DNA of 64,000 nucleotides from Halospeciosus flavus. GTDB lineage: Archaea; Halobacteriota; Halobacteria; Halobacteriales; Halobacteriaceae. Where the stretch lies: assembly GCF_029814175.1 (NCBI RefSeq), contig NZ_CP122312.1, positions 1,240,001 to 1,304,000 of the forward strand, read 5' to 3'. The notes beneath the pieces were generated by a model. It did not search any database and was not told the origin of the DNA. It saw nothing but the letters and a program-made list of their open reading frames with translations. Positions 55,351 through 63,273 of the stretch are shown piece after piece. The position numbers and the translations under genes are program-made. Positions within the stretch are counted from its first letter, which is position 1. The number at the start of each line of letters is the position of its first letter.

Positions 55351-55629
55351 TCAGTCGATGTAGCCGAAGACGTCCTCGCCGAACTCGCGTTTCACGTAGT
55401 CGCGGCCGTGTTCGGTGATGCGGTAGTACCCCTCGTGCCCGTCGAGTTCGCGGGCCATGTTCTGTGCTTCGAGGTCGTCGAGTGCCTCTCGAATCGCGTC
55501 TTCGTCGGGCGAGAGGTCCTCGTAGACGTCGAGGTTCGCGGCGATGGCACCGGGGGAGAGCCCCATCCCGGCCTGGTAGAGTACGCGGATCGTCGGGTCG
55601 GTCACCTCGTGCTGCCAGTCGTCGGTCAT
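55351..55629 (-). CDS. small winged-helix DNA-binding protein
   Basis: A 92-residue protein from ATG 55629. A winged helix spans about residues 10-80 (DPTIRVLYQAGMGLSPGAIAANLDVYEDLSPDEDAIREALDDLEAQNMARELDGHEGYYRITEHGRDYVKREFG). The end of the wing is YYRITEHGRDYV, typical of archaeal PadR/MarR-like repressors. No ligand domain is present. It is convergent with the ALDH gene. Confidence 0.82.
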   Translation of the reverse strand: MTDDWQHEVTDPTIRVLYQAGMGLSPGAIAANLDVYEDLSPDEDAIREALDDLEAQNMARELDGHEGYYRITEHGRDYVKREFGEDVFGYID

Positions 55630-55990
55630 GGGTGAGTCGTCTCGTGGGCGCCTGAAAATTCGTCCGGCCGAAGACAGACGGCGCGGTGACTCGGCGGTCG
55701 AGTGTCGAGTTCGGAAGCGTGCGCTCGAAAGCGGGAGTGAGAGAGGTGCGGCGAGGCGGAGAGGCGGGAAGGTGGCGAGGAGTCGCCCGACGCGTGGGCC
55801 GAACCCCGTGGCCTGCGGGGTCCGTCCCGGTGTGCCGGACGAGCGGGCGCCGGTGGACGAGGTGCGGACGTTGATTGGCTTGCCGACACGACGAGAAAAG
55901 CGTCGTCGTCGGCGACTGAACGTATTGCCCGCTCGCGTATAAACCTACTCACCGAGACCGGGACCGATTCGCGTTCCATGTTACCACTGT
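55630..55990. other. intergenic region, GC-rich and structured, no gene seen
   Basis: These 361 bases carry no ORF that looks coding. A TATA-like TTTATACG on the minus strand (about 55936-55943) points left, into the structured part. Hairpins include ACGACG/CGTCGT around 55888-55908 (loop AGAAAAG) and ACCCCG/CGGGGT around 55803-55822. A small RNA is possible. I looked for RNase P and SRP RNA signatures and did not find them. Confidence 0.3.
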
Positions 55991-56812
55991 TCAGTAGCGT
56001 CGGTCGCGGAGCGCGGGGAAGTCGTCGCGAACCGCCTCGACGCGGTCGGGGTCGACACGGGTGTAGACGATGTCGGGGTCGTCGTCGGTCGTCGCGACCG
56101 GCGTCCCCCACGGGTCGTACACGGTCGAGCGGCCGACGAGCGTGGCGTCCTCGAAGTCGGCCGACCCGTTGACGGCCGCGACGTAGCAGAGGTTCTCGAC
56201 GGCGCGGGCCTTCGGGAGCGTCTTCCAATGTTCGACTCGCGGGTAGGGCCACGCGCTCGGGACGAGGACGAGCGTCGCGCCTGCGTCGGTCAACTCGCGG
56301 TAGAGTTCGGGAAAACGCAGGTCGTAACAGGTGGTGATGCCCACGTCGAACCCCTCGAAGGAGGCGATATCGAACGTCTCACCGGGGACGAGCAACTCCG
56401 CCTCTGCGGACTGGTAGCCGAAGAGGTGGTGTTTGCGGTAGACCGACAGGCGCTCGCCGTCGCGGTCGAAGAGGACCGCCGTGTTCGCGAGTCCGGTGTC
56501 GTCGGGGACGTCGAACCCCGCGTCGGCAGAGGCTTCGAGGTCCTCGACGATGGTGCCGGCAAGGACACCGACCTCGTGCTCGGCGGCGGCGGCCGAGATG
56601 CGGGTGAGCGTCTCGCCGTCGAGTGCTTCGGCCTCGCGCTGGTAGGAGTCGAACGCGAAGTAACCGACGTTGAAGATCTCGGGGAGCACGACGAGGTCGG
56701 CGCCGTTCTCAGCGGCCTCGGCGAGGGCATCGACCGCCCGCTCGACGTTCGCGTCGACCGCGGCCGCCTCGATTTCGAGCTGTGCGAGTGCGAGTGTAAG
56801 TGGTTCGGACAT
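55991..56812 (-). CDS. carbon-nitrogen hydrolase (nitrilase superfamily amidase)
   Basis: A 273-residue nitrilase-fold amidase. The Glu-Lys-Cys triad is visible: Glu in ADLVVLPEIFNVGYFAF near residue 43, Lys in LSVYRKHHLFGYQS near 127 and Cys in DVGITTCYDLRFPELYRELTDAGA near 161. The DLRFPE pattern resembles omega-amidase/Nit2, which repairs dead-end amides. It follows the SRPBCC gene with the ATG directly after the stop (TGA-ATG), so the two form one operon. The true substrate is inferred. Confidence 0.93.
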   Translation of the reverse strand: MSEPLTLALAQLEIEAAAVDANVERAVDALAEAAENGADLVVLPEIFNVGYFAFDSYQREAEALDGETLTRISAAAAEHEVGVLAGTIVEDLEASADAGFDVPDDTGLANTAVLFDRDGERLSVYRKHHLFGYQSAEAELLVPGETFDIASFEGFDVGITTCYDLRFPELYRELTDAGATLVLVPSAWPYPRVEHWKTLPKARAVENLCYVAAVNGSADFEDATLVGRSTVYDPWGTPVATTDDDPDIVYTRVDPDRVEAVRDDFPALRDRRY

Positions 56813-57232
56813 TCAGGTACCCTCCTGTTCCCGTTCGCGGATGGCGCGTTCGATGTTCGTCAGTTCCTCGTCGAGGCGCTGTTCGAAGAAGGTTTCGACG
56901 CCGGGGAGTCGGCCGTCGACGACGAAGCGATTCGTCAGCCGACACCCCTCGTCAGTCGCTTCGAGTTCGTGTTCGCCCGTGACCTGGAACACCGACGACT
57001 CGCCGACGAACTTCACGTACCGTGGGGGGTCACGTTCGACGTCGCGGGTCTCGACGTCGATGGTCCGACCGAGGAGCGGGAGGCGGACGTGCCAGACGCC
57101 CCGCTCCCCGTCGGATTCGTAGTCGTCGACAACGCTGATGGCCGACGCTCTCTTGGCCGGGTCCGCGATGAACTCCCAGACGGTCTCCAGTGGTAGCGAC
57201 AACTCGAACGTGCGCTCGACCCGGACAGTCAT
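56813..57232 (-). CDS. SRPBCC-family (START-like) protein
   Basis: A 139-residue helix-grip fold protein from ATG 57232. VERTFELSLPLETVWEFIADPAKRASAISVVDDYESDG is the first strand and helix of the SRPBCC/polyketide-cyclase family. RRNFVVDG-like CRLTNRFVVDGRLPGVETFFEQRLDEELTNIERAI is the long C-terminal helix. It would bind a hydrophobic ligand in its cavity. It is translationally coupled to the nitrilase-family gene, which suggests a related small-molecule role. No catalytic residues are evident. Confidence 0.85.
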   Translation of the reverse strand: MTVRVERTFELSLPLETVWEFIADPAKRASAISVVDDYESDGERGVWHVRLPLLGRTIDVETRDVERDPPRYVKFVGESSVFQVTGEHELEATDEGCRLTNRFVVDGRLPGVETFFEQRLDEELTNIERAIREREQEGT

Positions 57233-57311
57233 AGCCGACCGTTTCGGTCGGGCGAGGAAAAAGCCGTGGGTCGCGTCCGCCGACACGCTCGGGTCCGGTC
57301 CGACCTCGAAC

Positions 57312-57536
57312 TCAGACGGGTTCGACGCGCCAGGTCGTCGAACGGGAGCGCCCCCACTTCTCGATGTCGACGTCGTCGGCCTTCTCCGCGAGTCGGGGGA
57401 GGCGGACGCCGACCTGTTTCGCCGAGAGGCCGAGCTGTTTGGCGATGGACTTCGCCCGGAAGTACCGCTCGCCCGCCTCCGCACTCTCCTGGAGGTAGTC
57501 GAGGATACGGCGTTCCTCTTCGGTGTAGTCGCTCAT
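57312..57536 (-). CDS. small winged-helix protein (DUF7123-like)
   Basis: A 74-residue protein from ATG 57536. DYTEEERRILDYLQESAEAGERYFRAKSIAKQLGLSAKQVGVRLPRLAEKADDVDIEKWGRSRSTTWRVEPV reads as a winged helix, with the recognition helix at LSAKQVGVRLPRLAEK and a wing containing the GRSRSTTW strand. It is a conserved haloarchaeal regulator-like family of unknown target. It lies 79 bases upstream of the SRPBCC gene on the same strand. The DUF number is from memory. Confidence 0.82.
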   Translation of the reverse strand: MSDYTEEERRILDYLQESAEAGERYFRAKSIAKQLGLSAKQVGVRLPRLAEKADDVDIEKWGRSRSTTWRVEPV

Positions 57537-57580
57537 TCACCTAGGGGTAGGGGCTACTGGACTTAATACTCACCGCCTCT

Positions 57581-57760
57581 TCACTCGTAGACGTGGAGCG
57601 CGGCGACTGCGAGTCCCGCGACGAGGACGGCGCCGACGAACCCGTACGCGGAGGTGAGTTGCCCGGTGACGAACATCGAGAGGGCGGCGGCCGCGGCGAC
57701 CACGCCGAAGACGAGGCCGAGTCCGAGGCTCTTGTCGGAGGAGGCGGAGTCTGCAGTCAT
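57581..57760 (-). CDS. small two-TM membrane protein
   Basis: A 59-residue protein from ATG 57760. After a polar N-terminus (TADSASSDKS) it has two hydrophobic helices, LGLGLVFGVVAAAAALSMFVTG and AYGFVGAVLVAGLAVAALHVYE. It resembles a haloarchaeal conserved small membrane family (DUF7525-like, from memory). No function is known. A longer upstream ORF is rejected because its leader is basic and cysteine-rich. Confidence 0.7.
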   Translation of the reverse strand: MTADSASSDKSLGLGLVFGVVAAAAALSMFVTGQLTSAYGFVGAVLVAGLAVAALHVYE

Positions 57761-57837
57761 GTGCGGGCGTTCCGACGGGAAACTCTTAGAGGTTCCGGGT
57801 CGGAACGCTTTCGTCGCCCGCGCCCGGCACACGAGGT

Positions 57838-59007
57838 ATGGACCTCCGCGCGCTCCTGTTCGGCAGCACACTGAAGACGGCCGTCACGGTCGTCCTCGCA
57901 CTCGGCGTCACCGTCGGCGGCGCCGTCGTCGTCGGGGTCGTCGGCGTCCCGAGCGTGGCGGCGATGGACAACGACTTCGGCCCGGTCAACGAGACGCAGA
58001 CGACCATCTACACCGACCTCGTCGTCCACAACCCGAACCCGGTGAGCGTCCGACTCGGTGGACTGACCATCGACTACACCGTCTCGATGAACGGTATCGA
58101 GATGGCTCACGGGACCAAAGAGGGAGTGAAGATCGGTACCGGTAACTCCACGGTGAACCTCACGACCTACCTCGCCAACGAGAAGATTCCGGAGTGGTGG
58201 GTCTCGCACGTGAAGAACGGCGAGAACACGACACTCACCATCGACACCGCCATCCACTCGGGACTCCTCGGCCGGACCGTCCACTACTCGCCGGCGCCCC
58301 AGCACATCTCGACGAACGTCATCGGCCAGTTCGAGTCGAACGAGACCCGCGAGGTCGACGCGAACACGGCCGTCGTCTCCGACCCCGTACTGTACGTCAA
58401 CCGCACCGACGCGCGGTGGGGCGACGTGACGCAGTCGAAGACCCCCATCGAGATGACGTTCGTGATGTACAACCCGAAGAGCTACCCCATCACCGTCTCG
58501 AAGTTCGGCTACAACATCACGATGAACGACGTCGCGATGGGCTCGGGGACGTCCGAGGAACTCGTCACCATCCCGCCGCACACCGCGAAGGCAGTCCAGA
58601 CGACCACCGTCATCCAGAACCAGCACCTCGACGAGTGGTGGGTCTCACACCTCGAACGGGACCAGCGGACGCACCTCACTATCGACTTCTACGCCGTCGT
58701 CGACGCGGGGCCGGCCGGGTCCATCCGCGTCCCGGTGCGTGGGCTGACCTACGAACACCTCGTCGAGACGCACATCTTCGAAGAGACGAACGCGACCGCG
58801 TCCGGTGGCAACGAGACGACCACAACCACCACGACGACCACGACGAGCGATACGACTACGACGACCACGTCGACGACGTCGGGGACGACCACCACGACGG
58901 CCGATACGACTACGACGACCACGTCGACGACAACCACGACGACCACGACCGATAGCGGGGGCGTTCTAGACGTCGCGGAGCGGACTGCCGTCGTGGTCGG
59001 CGAGTAG
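57838..59007 (+). CDS. LEA2/WHy-type protein with two repeats, membrane-anchored, Thr-rich tail
   Basis: A 389-residue exported protein. An N-terminal hydrophobic segment (KTAVTVVLALGVTVGGAVVVGVVG) anchors or exports it. Two similar LEA-2/water-stress-hypersensitive-response-like domains follow, residues about 45-160 and 185-305. Each has a VVHNPNPVSVRLGGLTIDYTVSMNGIEMAHGT / VMYNPKSYPITVSKFGYNITMNDVAMGSGT start and a W-W-V-S-H segment (EWWVSHVKNGENTTLTID, EWWVSHLERDQRTHLTIDF). The tail is a mucin-like Thr run (about 55 residues) with DNA-level repeats. LEA2 proteins are linked to desiccation tolerance. The 26-base TATA spacing is not obvious. Confidence 0.85.
   Translation: MDLRALLFGSTLKTAVTVVLALGVTVGGAVVVGVVGVPSVAAMDNDFGPVNETQTTIYTDLVVHNPNPVSVRLGGLTIDYTVSMNGIEMAHGTKEGVKIGTGNSTVNLTTYLANEKIPEWWVSHVKNGENTTLTIDTAIHSGLLGRTVHYSPAPQHISTNVIGQFESNETREVDANTAVVSDPVLYVNRTDARWGDVTQSKTPIEMTFVMYNPKSYPITVSKFGYNITMNDVAMGSGTSEELVTIPPHTAKAVQTTTVIQNQHLDEWWVSHLERDQRTHLTIDFYAVVDAGPAGSIRVPVRGLTYEHLVETHIFEETNATASGGNETTTTTTTTTTSDTTTTTTSTTSGTTTTTADTTTTTTSTTTTTTTTDSGGVLDVAERTAVVVGE
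58848..58931 (+). repeat. 30-bp direct repeat in the Thr-rich tail
   Basis: CGATACGACTACGACGACCA and the next ten bases, at 58848-58877, recur exactly at 58902-58931, a 54-base period. They encode SDTTTTTTSTT-like runs, so slippage can change tail length in multiples of three. Confidence 0.85.
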
Positions 59008-59103
59008 ACCGTACACGCTGTCGACTCAGAGTCCGCTGCGGGCGAGAAAGGACGGAAAGGGTTGGAGCGGAGTGGAGGAGAGATGTCGGTCGCGCGGGAT
59101 CTG

Positions 59104-60132
59104 CTACTCGATGGTCGCGTGCTCGGACTCCTCGTTGAGCGCGAGGTTGGCGGCAATCTCGGCGTTGCGCATGGCGTACTGTGCGGTCTGCTGGAGGCTG
59201 ACCAGCACCTCGCGGACCCGCAGGAGTTGTTCGTTCTCCATCTCGGGGAGGTCCGAGAGGATCTCGTTCTCGCGGTGGGCAATGTCGGCGAACAACTCTC
59301 GAACTTCGATCGTCCGCTCGTAGTCGCGTTCGACGACCGCCTGGACGGCGAGTTCGGTGATCTCGTCGACGCGGTCGGTGAACTCGCGGATGCGTCGCAT
59401 CGTCTGCTGGTCGATGTCGATCGGGTTGTCCTCGGTCTCGAGGACGATTTCGGCGATGTCTTCGGCGTTGTCCGCGGTGAGTTCGAGGTTCTTCGCGACC
59501 GACCGGTAGCCGATGAGCGGGAAGCCGTCGTCGAGTCCGACCGCGCGCGCGAGATTCGGGTTCTGGTAGGCGGTGAAGATGAGTCGCAGGAGGAGGACGA
59601 AGATTTTGTTCGCCTGTCGCTCACGGTTGAGCGCGCGCTGGGCGAGGTCCGGGTTGTTGTGGGCGAGTGCCTTCACGGCCTCGCTGCGCATCGTCGACCC
59701 GGTGTTCTCCAGGCGCGTCAGGAGGTTGTCGAGCGTGAAGTCTTCGGGGTCGACCGAACAGCGAATCGTGATGCGCTCGGGCGTCTCCTCGATGACGCCG
59801 AGGCCCATCAGCTGAGTCTCGGCCTTGTAGACGGCGTTGATGGCCGCGCTGTCGAGAGTGCCCTCACTCTCGACGTGGATGATGCGTCGACCGAGGACGT
59901 ACTGGCCGACGATGGCGCGTTCGACGGCGTCGGCGTCGAAGTTCTCGACGTGGATGGTCGCTTCCGTCTCCTCGCCCTGCGCGGACTCGGGTGTGATAGT
60001 GAGCGTCCCCTTCCCGCTCTGTCTGAGCGTCACCTCGTCGCCCTTCTCGACGTCCTGCTGGCGCGCCCACTCCGCGGGGAGCGTCATCGCCAGCGTCGAC
60101 GGACCGAGGCGCTGAACCTTACGGGTGTCCAT
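59104..60132 (-). CDS. phoU: archaeal PhoU-family regulator with N-terminal AbrB domain
   Basis: A 342-residue protein. Residues 1-50 form a SpoVT/AbrB swapped-hairpin domain (RKVQRLGPSTLAMTLPAEWARQQDVEKGDEVTLRQSGKGTLTITP). A PhoU four-helix bundle follows, with two PhoU repeats (about 125-225 and 230-330), including SVAKNLELTADNAEDIAEIVLE and ELFADIAHRENEILSDLPEMENEQLLRVREVL. The family negatively controls phosphate uptake or binds DNA as an AbrB regulator. No pst genes are adjacent. The AT-rich 60133-60242 spacer holds TATA-like sequence for both directions. Confidence 0.92.
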   Translation of the reverse strand: MDTRKVQRLGPSTLAMTLPAEWARQQDVEKGDEVTLRQSGKGTLTITPESAQGEETEATIHVENFDADAVERAIVGQYVLGRRIIHVESEGTLDSAAINAVYKAETQLMGLGVIEETPERITIRCSVDPEDFTLDNLLTRLENTGSTMRSEAVKALAHNNPDLAQRALNRERQANKIFVLLLRLIFTAYQNPNLARAVGLDDGFPLIGYRSVAKNLELTADNAEDIAEIVLETEDNPIDIDQQTMRRIREFTDRVDEITELAVQAVVERDYERTIEVRELFADIAHRENEILSDLPEMENEQLLRVREVLVSLQQTAQYAMRNAEIAANLALNEESEHATIE

Positions 60133-60242
60133 GTGCTGAGAGATAGCACTCAGGTACCTTAGTCTTGTCTCTCAGTCATTATACATCGATAAGGTCGGCC
60201 CCCCAACTGATTTGGACACGCCCGCCGTCGGTCGTGGTAGCC

Positions 60243-60629
60243 ATGGACACGGCGACGAAGCGACGCGTCGGGGCCACCGTCTATCTCCTCGTCTTCGCCG
60301 GTCTCGTCGGCGGGATGCTCCTGCGCGGGGGCAATTCTCCGATGTACTGGGTAGCGACCGGATTCCTCGCGGGCGTCGGTCTCACTCTCGTCGGCGCGGT
60401 CTCCACCGGCCGGTGGCGGACCGTCGCGATCCTGCAAGGCGTCCTCTTCCTCGGTGGCGGGGTACTCTACCTCGTCACGGTGACGCGAGGGGCGACCTCG
60501 CAGGTTCGACTCCTCCTCGGCGTCGCGTGGTGTGCCGTCGGGGTGTGGGGCGTCTTCCGCGGTGCGACCCGACCGTTCGACGACCTCCGTCCCGACTGGG
60601 TCGGCGAGCGTTCGGACGCCGAGGAGTAG
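60243..60629 (+). CDS. membrane protein, unknown function (four TM)
   Basis: A 128-residue protein from ATG 60243. Four hydrophobic segments alternate with short loops: RVGATVYLLVFAGLVGGMLL, YWVATGFLAGVGLTLVGAV, TVAILQGVLFLGGGVLYLVTV and QVRLLLGVAWCAVGVWGVFRG. It ends in an acidic tail. No family is recognised. It diverges from phoU, with which it shares the promoter spacer, and is convergent with the NAD-kinase-like gene. Confidence 0.72.
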   Translation: MDTATKRRVGATVYLLVFAGLVGGMLLRGGNSPMYWVATGFLAGVGLTLVGAVSTGRWRTVAILQGVLFLGGGVLYLVTVTRGATSQVRLLLGVAWCAVGVWGVFRGATRPFDDLRPDWVGERSDAEE

Positions 60630-60632
60630 CGC

Positions 60633-61772
60633 CTACACGATCTGCATCATCCGCGTCTCGTACTTCCCCGTGCGGACACGTACCCACCCGCGGAGTTCCT
60701 CGTCGAGTTCCTCGTCGCCAGTGTCGACACGGAGCGCACCCAGTTGGTCGAGTTTCGCTCGCGAGGCGACGATGGTGACCTCACAGCGACGGACGACGTC
60801 GGGAGAGAGTTGCTGGTTCCCTCGGCCGAAGACGAACCCCTGCCCGCCGATGGGCGAGACGACGATCTCGTTGCGCTCGCCGAGGTGGTCGAGGATCTGC
60901 GCTTCGCTCGCGTCCGCGACGAGGACCTCCCCGTCGCGCCAGACGTCGACGCCGAGCGGCGACCCCTCGAAACCGAGCTCTCGCTCGATAGCGCCGACTG
61001 TGCTCCCGGGACCGAAGACGTAGGTGACGCCGTCCTCGACCTCGGCGGCGACACCCTCGGCCAGCGACTCGACGGTCCCGCCGGCGAGTTGCTTACTCGA
61101 CTGGAGTTCTTCGGCGACCGGAACGCGCACGATACCCTTCAACTCCGTGCGGACCTCGCCCTCCTCGCGGTAGGCCGCCTCGTCGATGTCGTTGACCTCG
61201 CGCTCCTCGGTGCGCTCGAAGGTGGCAGCGATGCGTCCGGCCGCGGACGGGCGGACGGCGAACACCGAGGAGTACACCTTCACGCCCGCTGGGACGCCGA
61301 GGACCGGGACGTCCGCGTCGAGGTCGTCGAGCGTCTCCGTCACGTCGACGGCGGTCCCGTCGCCGCCGACGAACAGGATCAGGTCGACGGATTCGGCACC
61401 CGATTCGTCCGCTCGCTCGTCGGACTCCGCCTCCGGCGGTGTCCACGCGACGAACTGTGCGACCGCCTCCCGCGTGTCCTTGGCGCTCGTCTCGGCGCCC
61501 TCCCCACGCTCCTCGTGATCCGGGTAGCCGACCACCACGGGGTCGAAACCCGCCTCACGGGCTTCGTCTTCGCCCATCGCTCCGCCGTAGGTGAGGAGTC
61601 GGATGTCTTCGTCGGCACTCCGGAGCGCGGAGAGTGCCTCGACGGCGCGTTCGGGTGCCCGCTGTTCGGCCCCGCGGCGGCGCGCCTCCGCGACCATCTC
61701 GTCGGTACCCTTCAGTCCTACGCGGCCGCCCATCCCCGCGATGGGGTTGACGACGAAGCCGATGGTGCGCAT
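60633..61772 (-). CDS. ATP-NAD kinase-like protein (AcoX/DAGK-like)
   Basis: A 379-residue protein of the NAD-kinase/diacylglycerol-kinase fold. IGFVVNPIAGMGGRVGLKGTDE is the N-terminal segment. LILFVGGDGTAVDVTETL (GGDGT, near residue 138) is the nucleotide motif. VPVLGVPAGVKVYSSVFAVRP follows, then YVFGPGSTVGAIERELGFEGSPLGVDVW. The AcoX-type group has uncertain substrates; it may phosphorylate NAD or a related small molecule. Cytoplasmic, with no signal. The start MRTIGFVV is typical for the group. Confidence 0.87.
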   Translation of the reverse strand: MRTIGFVVNPIAGMGGRVGLKGTDEMVAEARRRGAEQRAPERAVEALSALRSADEDIRLLTYGGAMGEDEAREAGFDPVVVGYPDHEERGEGAETSAKDTREAVAQFVAWTPPEAESDERADESGAESVDLILFVGGDGTAVDVTETLDDLDADVPVLGVPAGVKVYSSVFAVRPSAAGRIAATFERTEEREVNDIDEAAYREEGEVRTELKGIVRVPVAEELQSSKQLAGGTVESLAEGVAAEVEDGVTYVFGPGSTVGAIERELGFEGSPLGVDVWRDGEVLVADASEAQILDHLGERNEIVVSPIGGQGFVFGRGNQQLSPDVVRRCEVTIVASRAKLDQLGALRVDTGDEELDEELRGWVRVRTGKYETRMMQIV

Positions 61773-61894
61773 GGACGAGGGTAGGTGCGGCCCGGGAAAA
61801 AGCGGTGTGGGTGGCCGGCCGACCGTGTCGACGGCGCGGGTCTCGCTCGCCGCGGTTCAATAGCTTCAAGAACGCGCGGTTCGACCACCCGCGT

Positions 61895-62008
61895 ATGTTC
61901 ACGCCACTCGCGTACACGCCGGAAATCCCCATCGCCGCGTCCGGTTGGGTCGTCCTGCTCGTCGGTCTCGCCTGCGCACTCGCTTGGACCGCGTATCTCT
62001 ATCGCTGA
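61895..62008 (+). CDS. single-TM micro-protein, unknown function
   Basis: A 37-residue protein from ATG 61895. A short polar start (FTPLAYTPEIPIAASG) is followed by one helix (WVVLLVGLACALAWTAYLYR) with an Arg end. It is small but has coherent hydrophobicity, and its stop overlaps the convergent CinA-like gene by 10 bases. It could be a small membrane regulator or a spurious ORF. Confidence 0.4.
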   Translation: MFTPLAYTPEIPIAASGWVVLLVGLACALAWTAYLYR

Positions 62009-62712
62009 GCGGGTTCCCGACACTCGTCCTGTAACTCGACGCGTTCGCGGAGCCACTCGGCCGCCTCTTCGGCCCGCGCGGCGTCCTCGTGTTGAATCTT
62101 CACACGCACGCCGTTGCCCGGATAGCTCCCGACGCCGACGTCGAAGCGCTCGCGGAGTTCCTCGAACCGTTCGAGGAGCGCACTCTCCGGTTCGTCGGTG
62201 TAGACGACCTCCGTGTACGTCCGGGTCCCGCCGAACTCGGCGGCGACGCGCTCGAACATCGCCTCCATCTCCGCGGGCACGCCGGGGAGGACGTACACGT
62301 TCTCCACGACCGCGCCGGGTGCGACGCCCTCGTCGTTCGGAATCATCCGCGCCCCGCGAGGGAGGTGGGTCGTCCCCTCGGTGAGCTTCTGGTGGTCGTA
62401 GGAGTCGTGCTCTTGGAACCACGTCACGGCGTCGGGGTGCTCAACCATCTCGCGGTCGAACGCAGCGGCGACCCCCTCCATCGTCACGTCGTCGTGAGTC
62501 GGTCCGAGCCCGCCCGTGACGACGACGGCGTCGTGGGCGTCCGACAGGTCACCGACCGTCTCGGCGATGACGTCGACCTCGTCGGGGACGACGACGCTCC
62601 GACGGACGGTCGCGCCGCGCTCGGTCAACTGACGGCCAAGCCACGCGGCGTTCGTGTTCGTCGTGTCTCCCGACAGCAACTCGTCTCCGACGGTCAACAC
62701 GGCCACGTCCAT
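61999..62712 (-). CDS. molybdopterin-binding-domain protein (CinA/MoaB-like)
   Basis: A 237-residue protein from ATG 62712. VAVLTVGDELLSGDTTNTNAAWLGRQLTERGATVRRSVVVPDEVDVIAE is the MoaB/MogA/CinA N-terminus. VVVTGGLGPTHDDVTMEGVAAAF is the molybdopterin/nucleotide-binding loop near residue 62. NVYVLPGVPAEMEAMFERVAAEFGG is the CinA-specific PGVPxEM segment near 145. The C-terminal amidase domain of CinA is missing. It probably repairs oxidised NAD-derived or pterin compounds. An IS605-derived remnant separates it from the upstream lipoprotein gene. Confidence 0.9.
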   Translation of the reverse strand: MDVAVLTVGDELLSGDTTNTNAAWLGRQLTERGATVRRSVVVPDEVDVIAETVGDLSDAHDAVVVTGGLGPTHDDVTMEGVAAAFDREMVEHPDAVTWFQEHDSYDHQKLTEGTTHLPRGARMIPNDEGVAPGAVVENVYVLPGVPAEMEAMFERVAAEFGGTRTYTEVVYTDEPESALLERFEELRERFDVGVGSYPGNGVRVKIQHEDAARAEEAAEWLRERVELQDECREPAQR

Positions 62713-62743
62713 AGACACGCCTAGGTGGGGCACTGTGAAAAAG

Positions 62744-63240
62744 TCAGCTACCCACGAGTGAAGTCGTGGGCTTCCACCCGCGATGGGGTTTCGGCCCGGG
62801 CGACCACCAGCGTCGTCGGCTGACAGCAACCTACCGATTCCCCGTGCGGAACCACTCCGTTCCACGGTCGGGTACTCCATCGTCGCTTCAAACGACGAGG
62901 GGTACAGGGCTATGGAAGGCCACTCTCACGCTCTTCCGAGTGTGAGGCGATAGGGCACGTCCATTTAATTCCCGGTGACCTCCACTCTAACCCACTGTGG
63001 GGTGCGGAGAAGCCGTGCCCAGAACGGGCAAAGCTAGCACGCTCGCTTCGACGATCCCGAGTTTGGGGCAGGCTGACTGGCCGCCCGTCCCAGCCGACAC
63101 TTGTGGCCTACTGGCACTATCAATTTATTCGGTCACGAGCCACTTGAACGTTCGCGTTCGAAACCCAACCGGGTTGTCGCAGCGTGGACTGACCCGCCGT
63201 TGTCGGCTTCCTCCCACGACTAACATCGTGGGTTTCCGCC
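62744..63240 (-). mobile_element. IS200/IS605-derived remnant (MITE-like), no transposase
   Basis: About 497 bases with paired hairpins near each end: CCCACGA-GTGAAG-TCGTGGG (62751-62770) and CCCACGA-CTAACA-TCGTGGG (63213-63232), the same stem. Reading on the minus strand from the right, CAGTCCACGC and GCTGCGACA also occur in the left end of the IS605 element at 24144-27344, in a different order. On the minus strand, GAATCGGTAGGTTGC upstream of the left hairpin resembles GCCGGTAGGTAGCC in that element's omega-RNA region. No tnpA or tnpB is present; an 85-codon ORF inside is not transposase-like. Exact ends are uncertain. Confidence 0.6.
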
Positions 63241-63273
63241 TTGATCTTCTATGAGTCGGCCGTCCGGCAGGTC

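Noticed and set aside
55630-55990. RNase P RNA or SRP RNA
   Set aside because: I looked for conserved signatures on both strands and found none; the region is also too short for haloarchaeal RNase P RNA.
62997-63254. 85-codon ORF within the IS605-derived remnant
   Set aside because: It crosses an end hairpin, has no transposase motif and no start context, so it is taken as chance.
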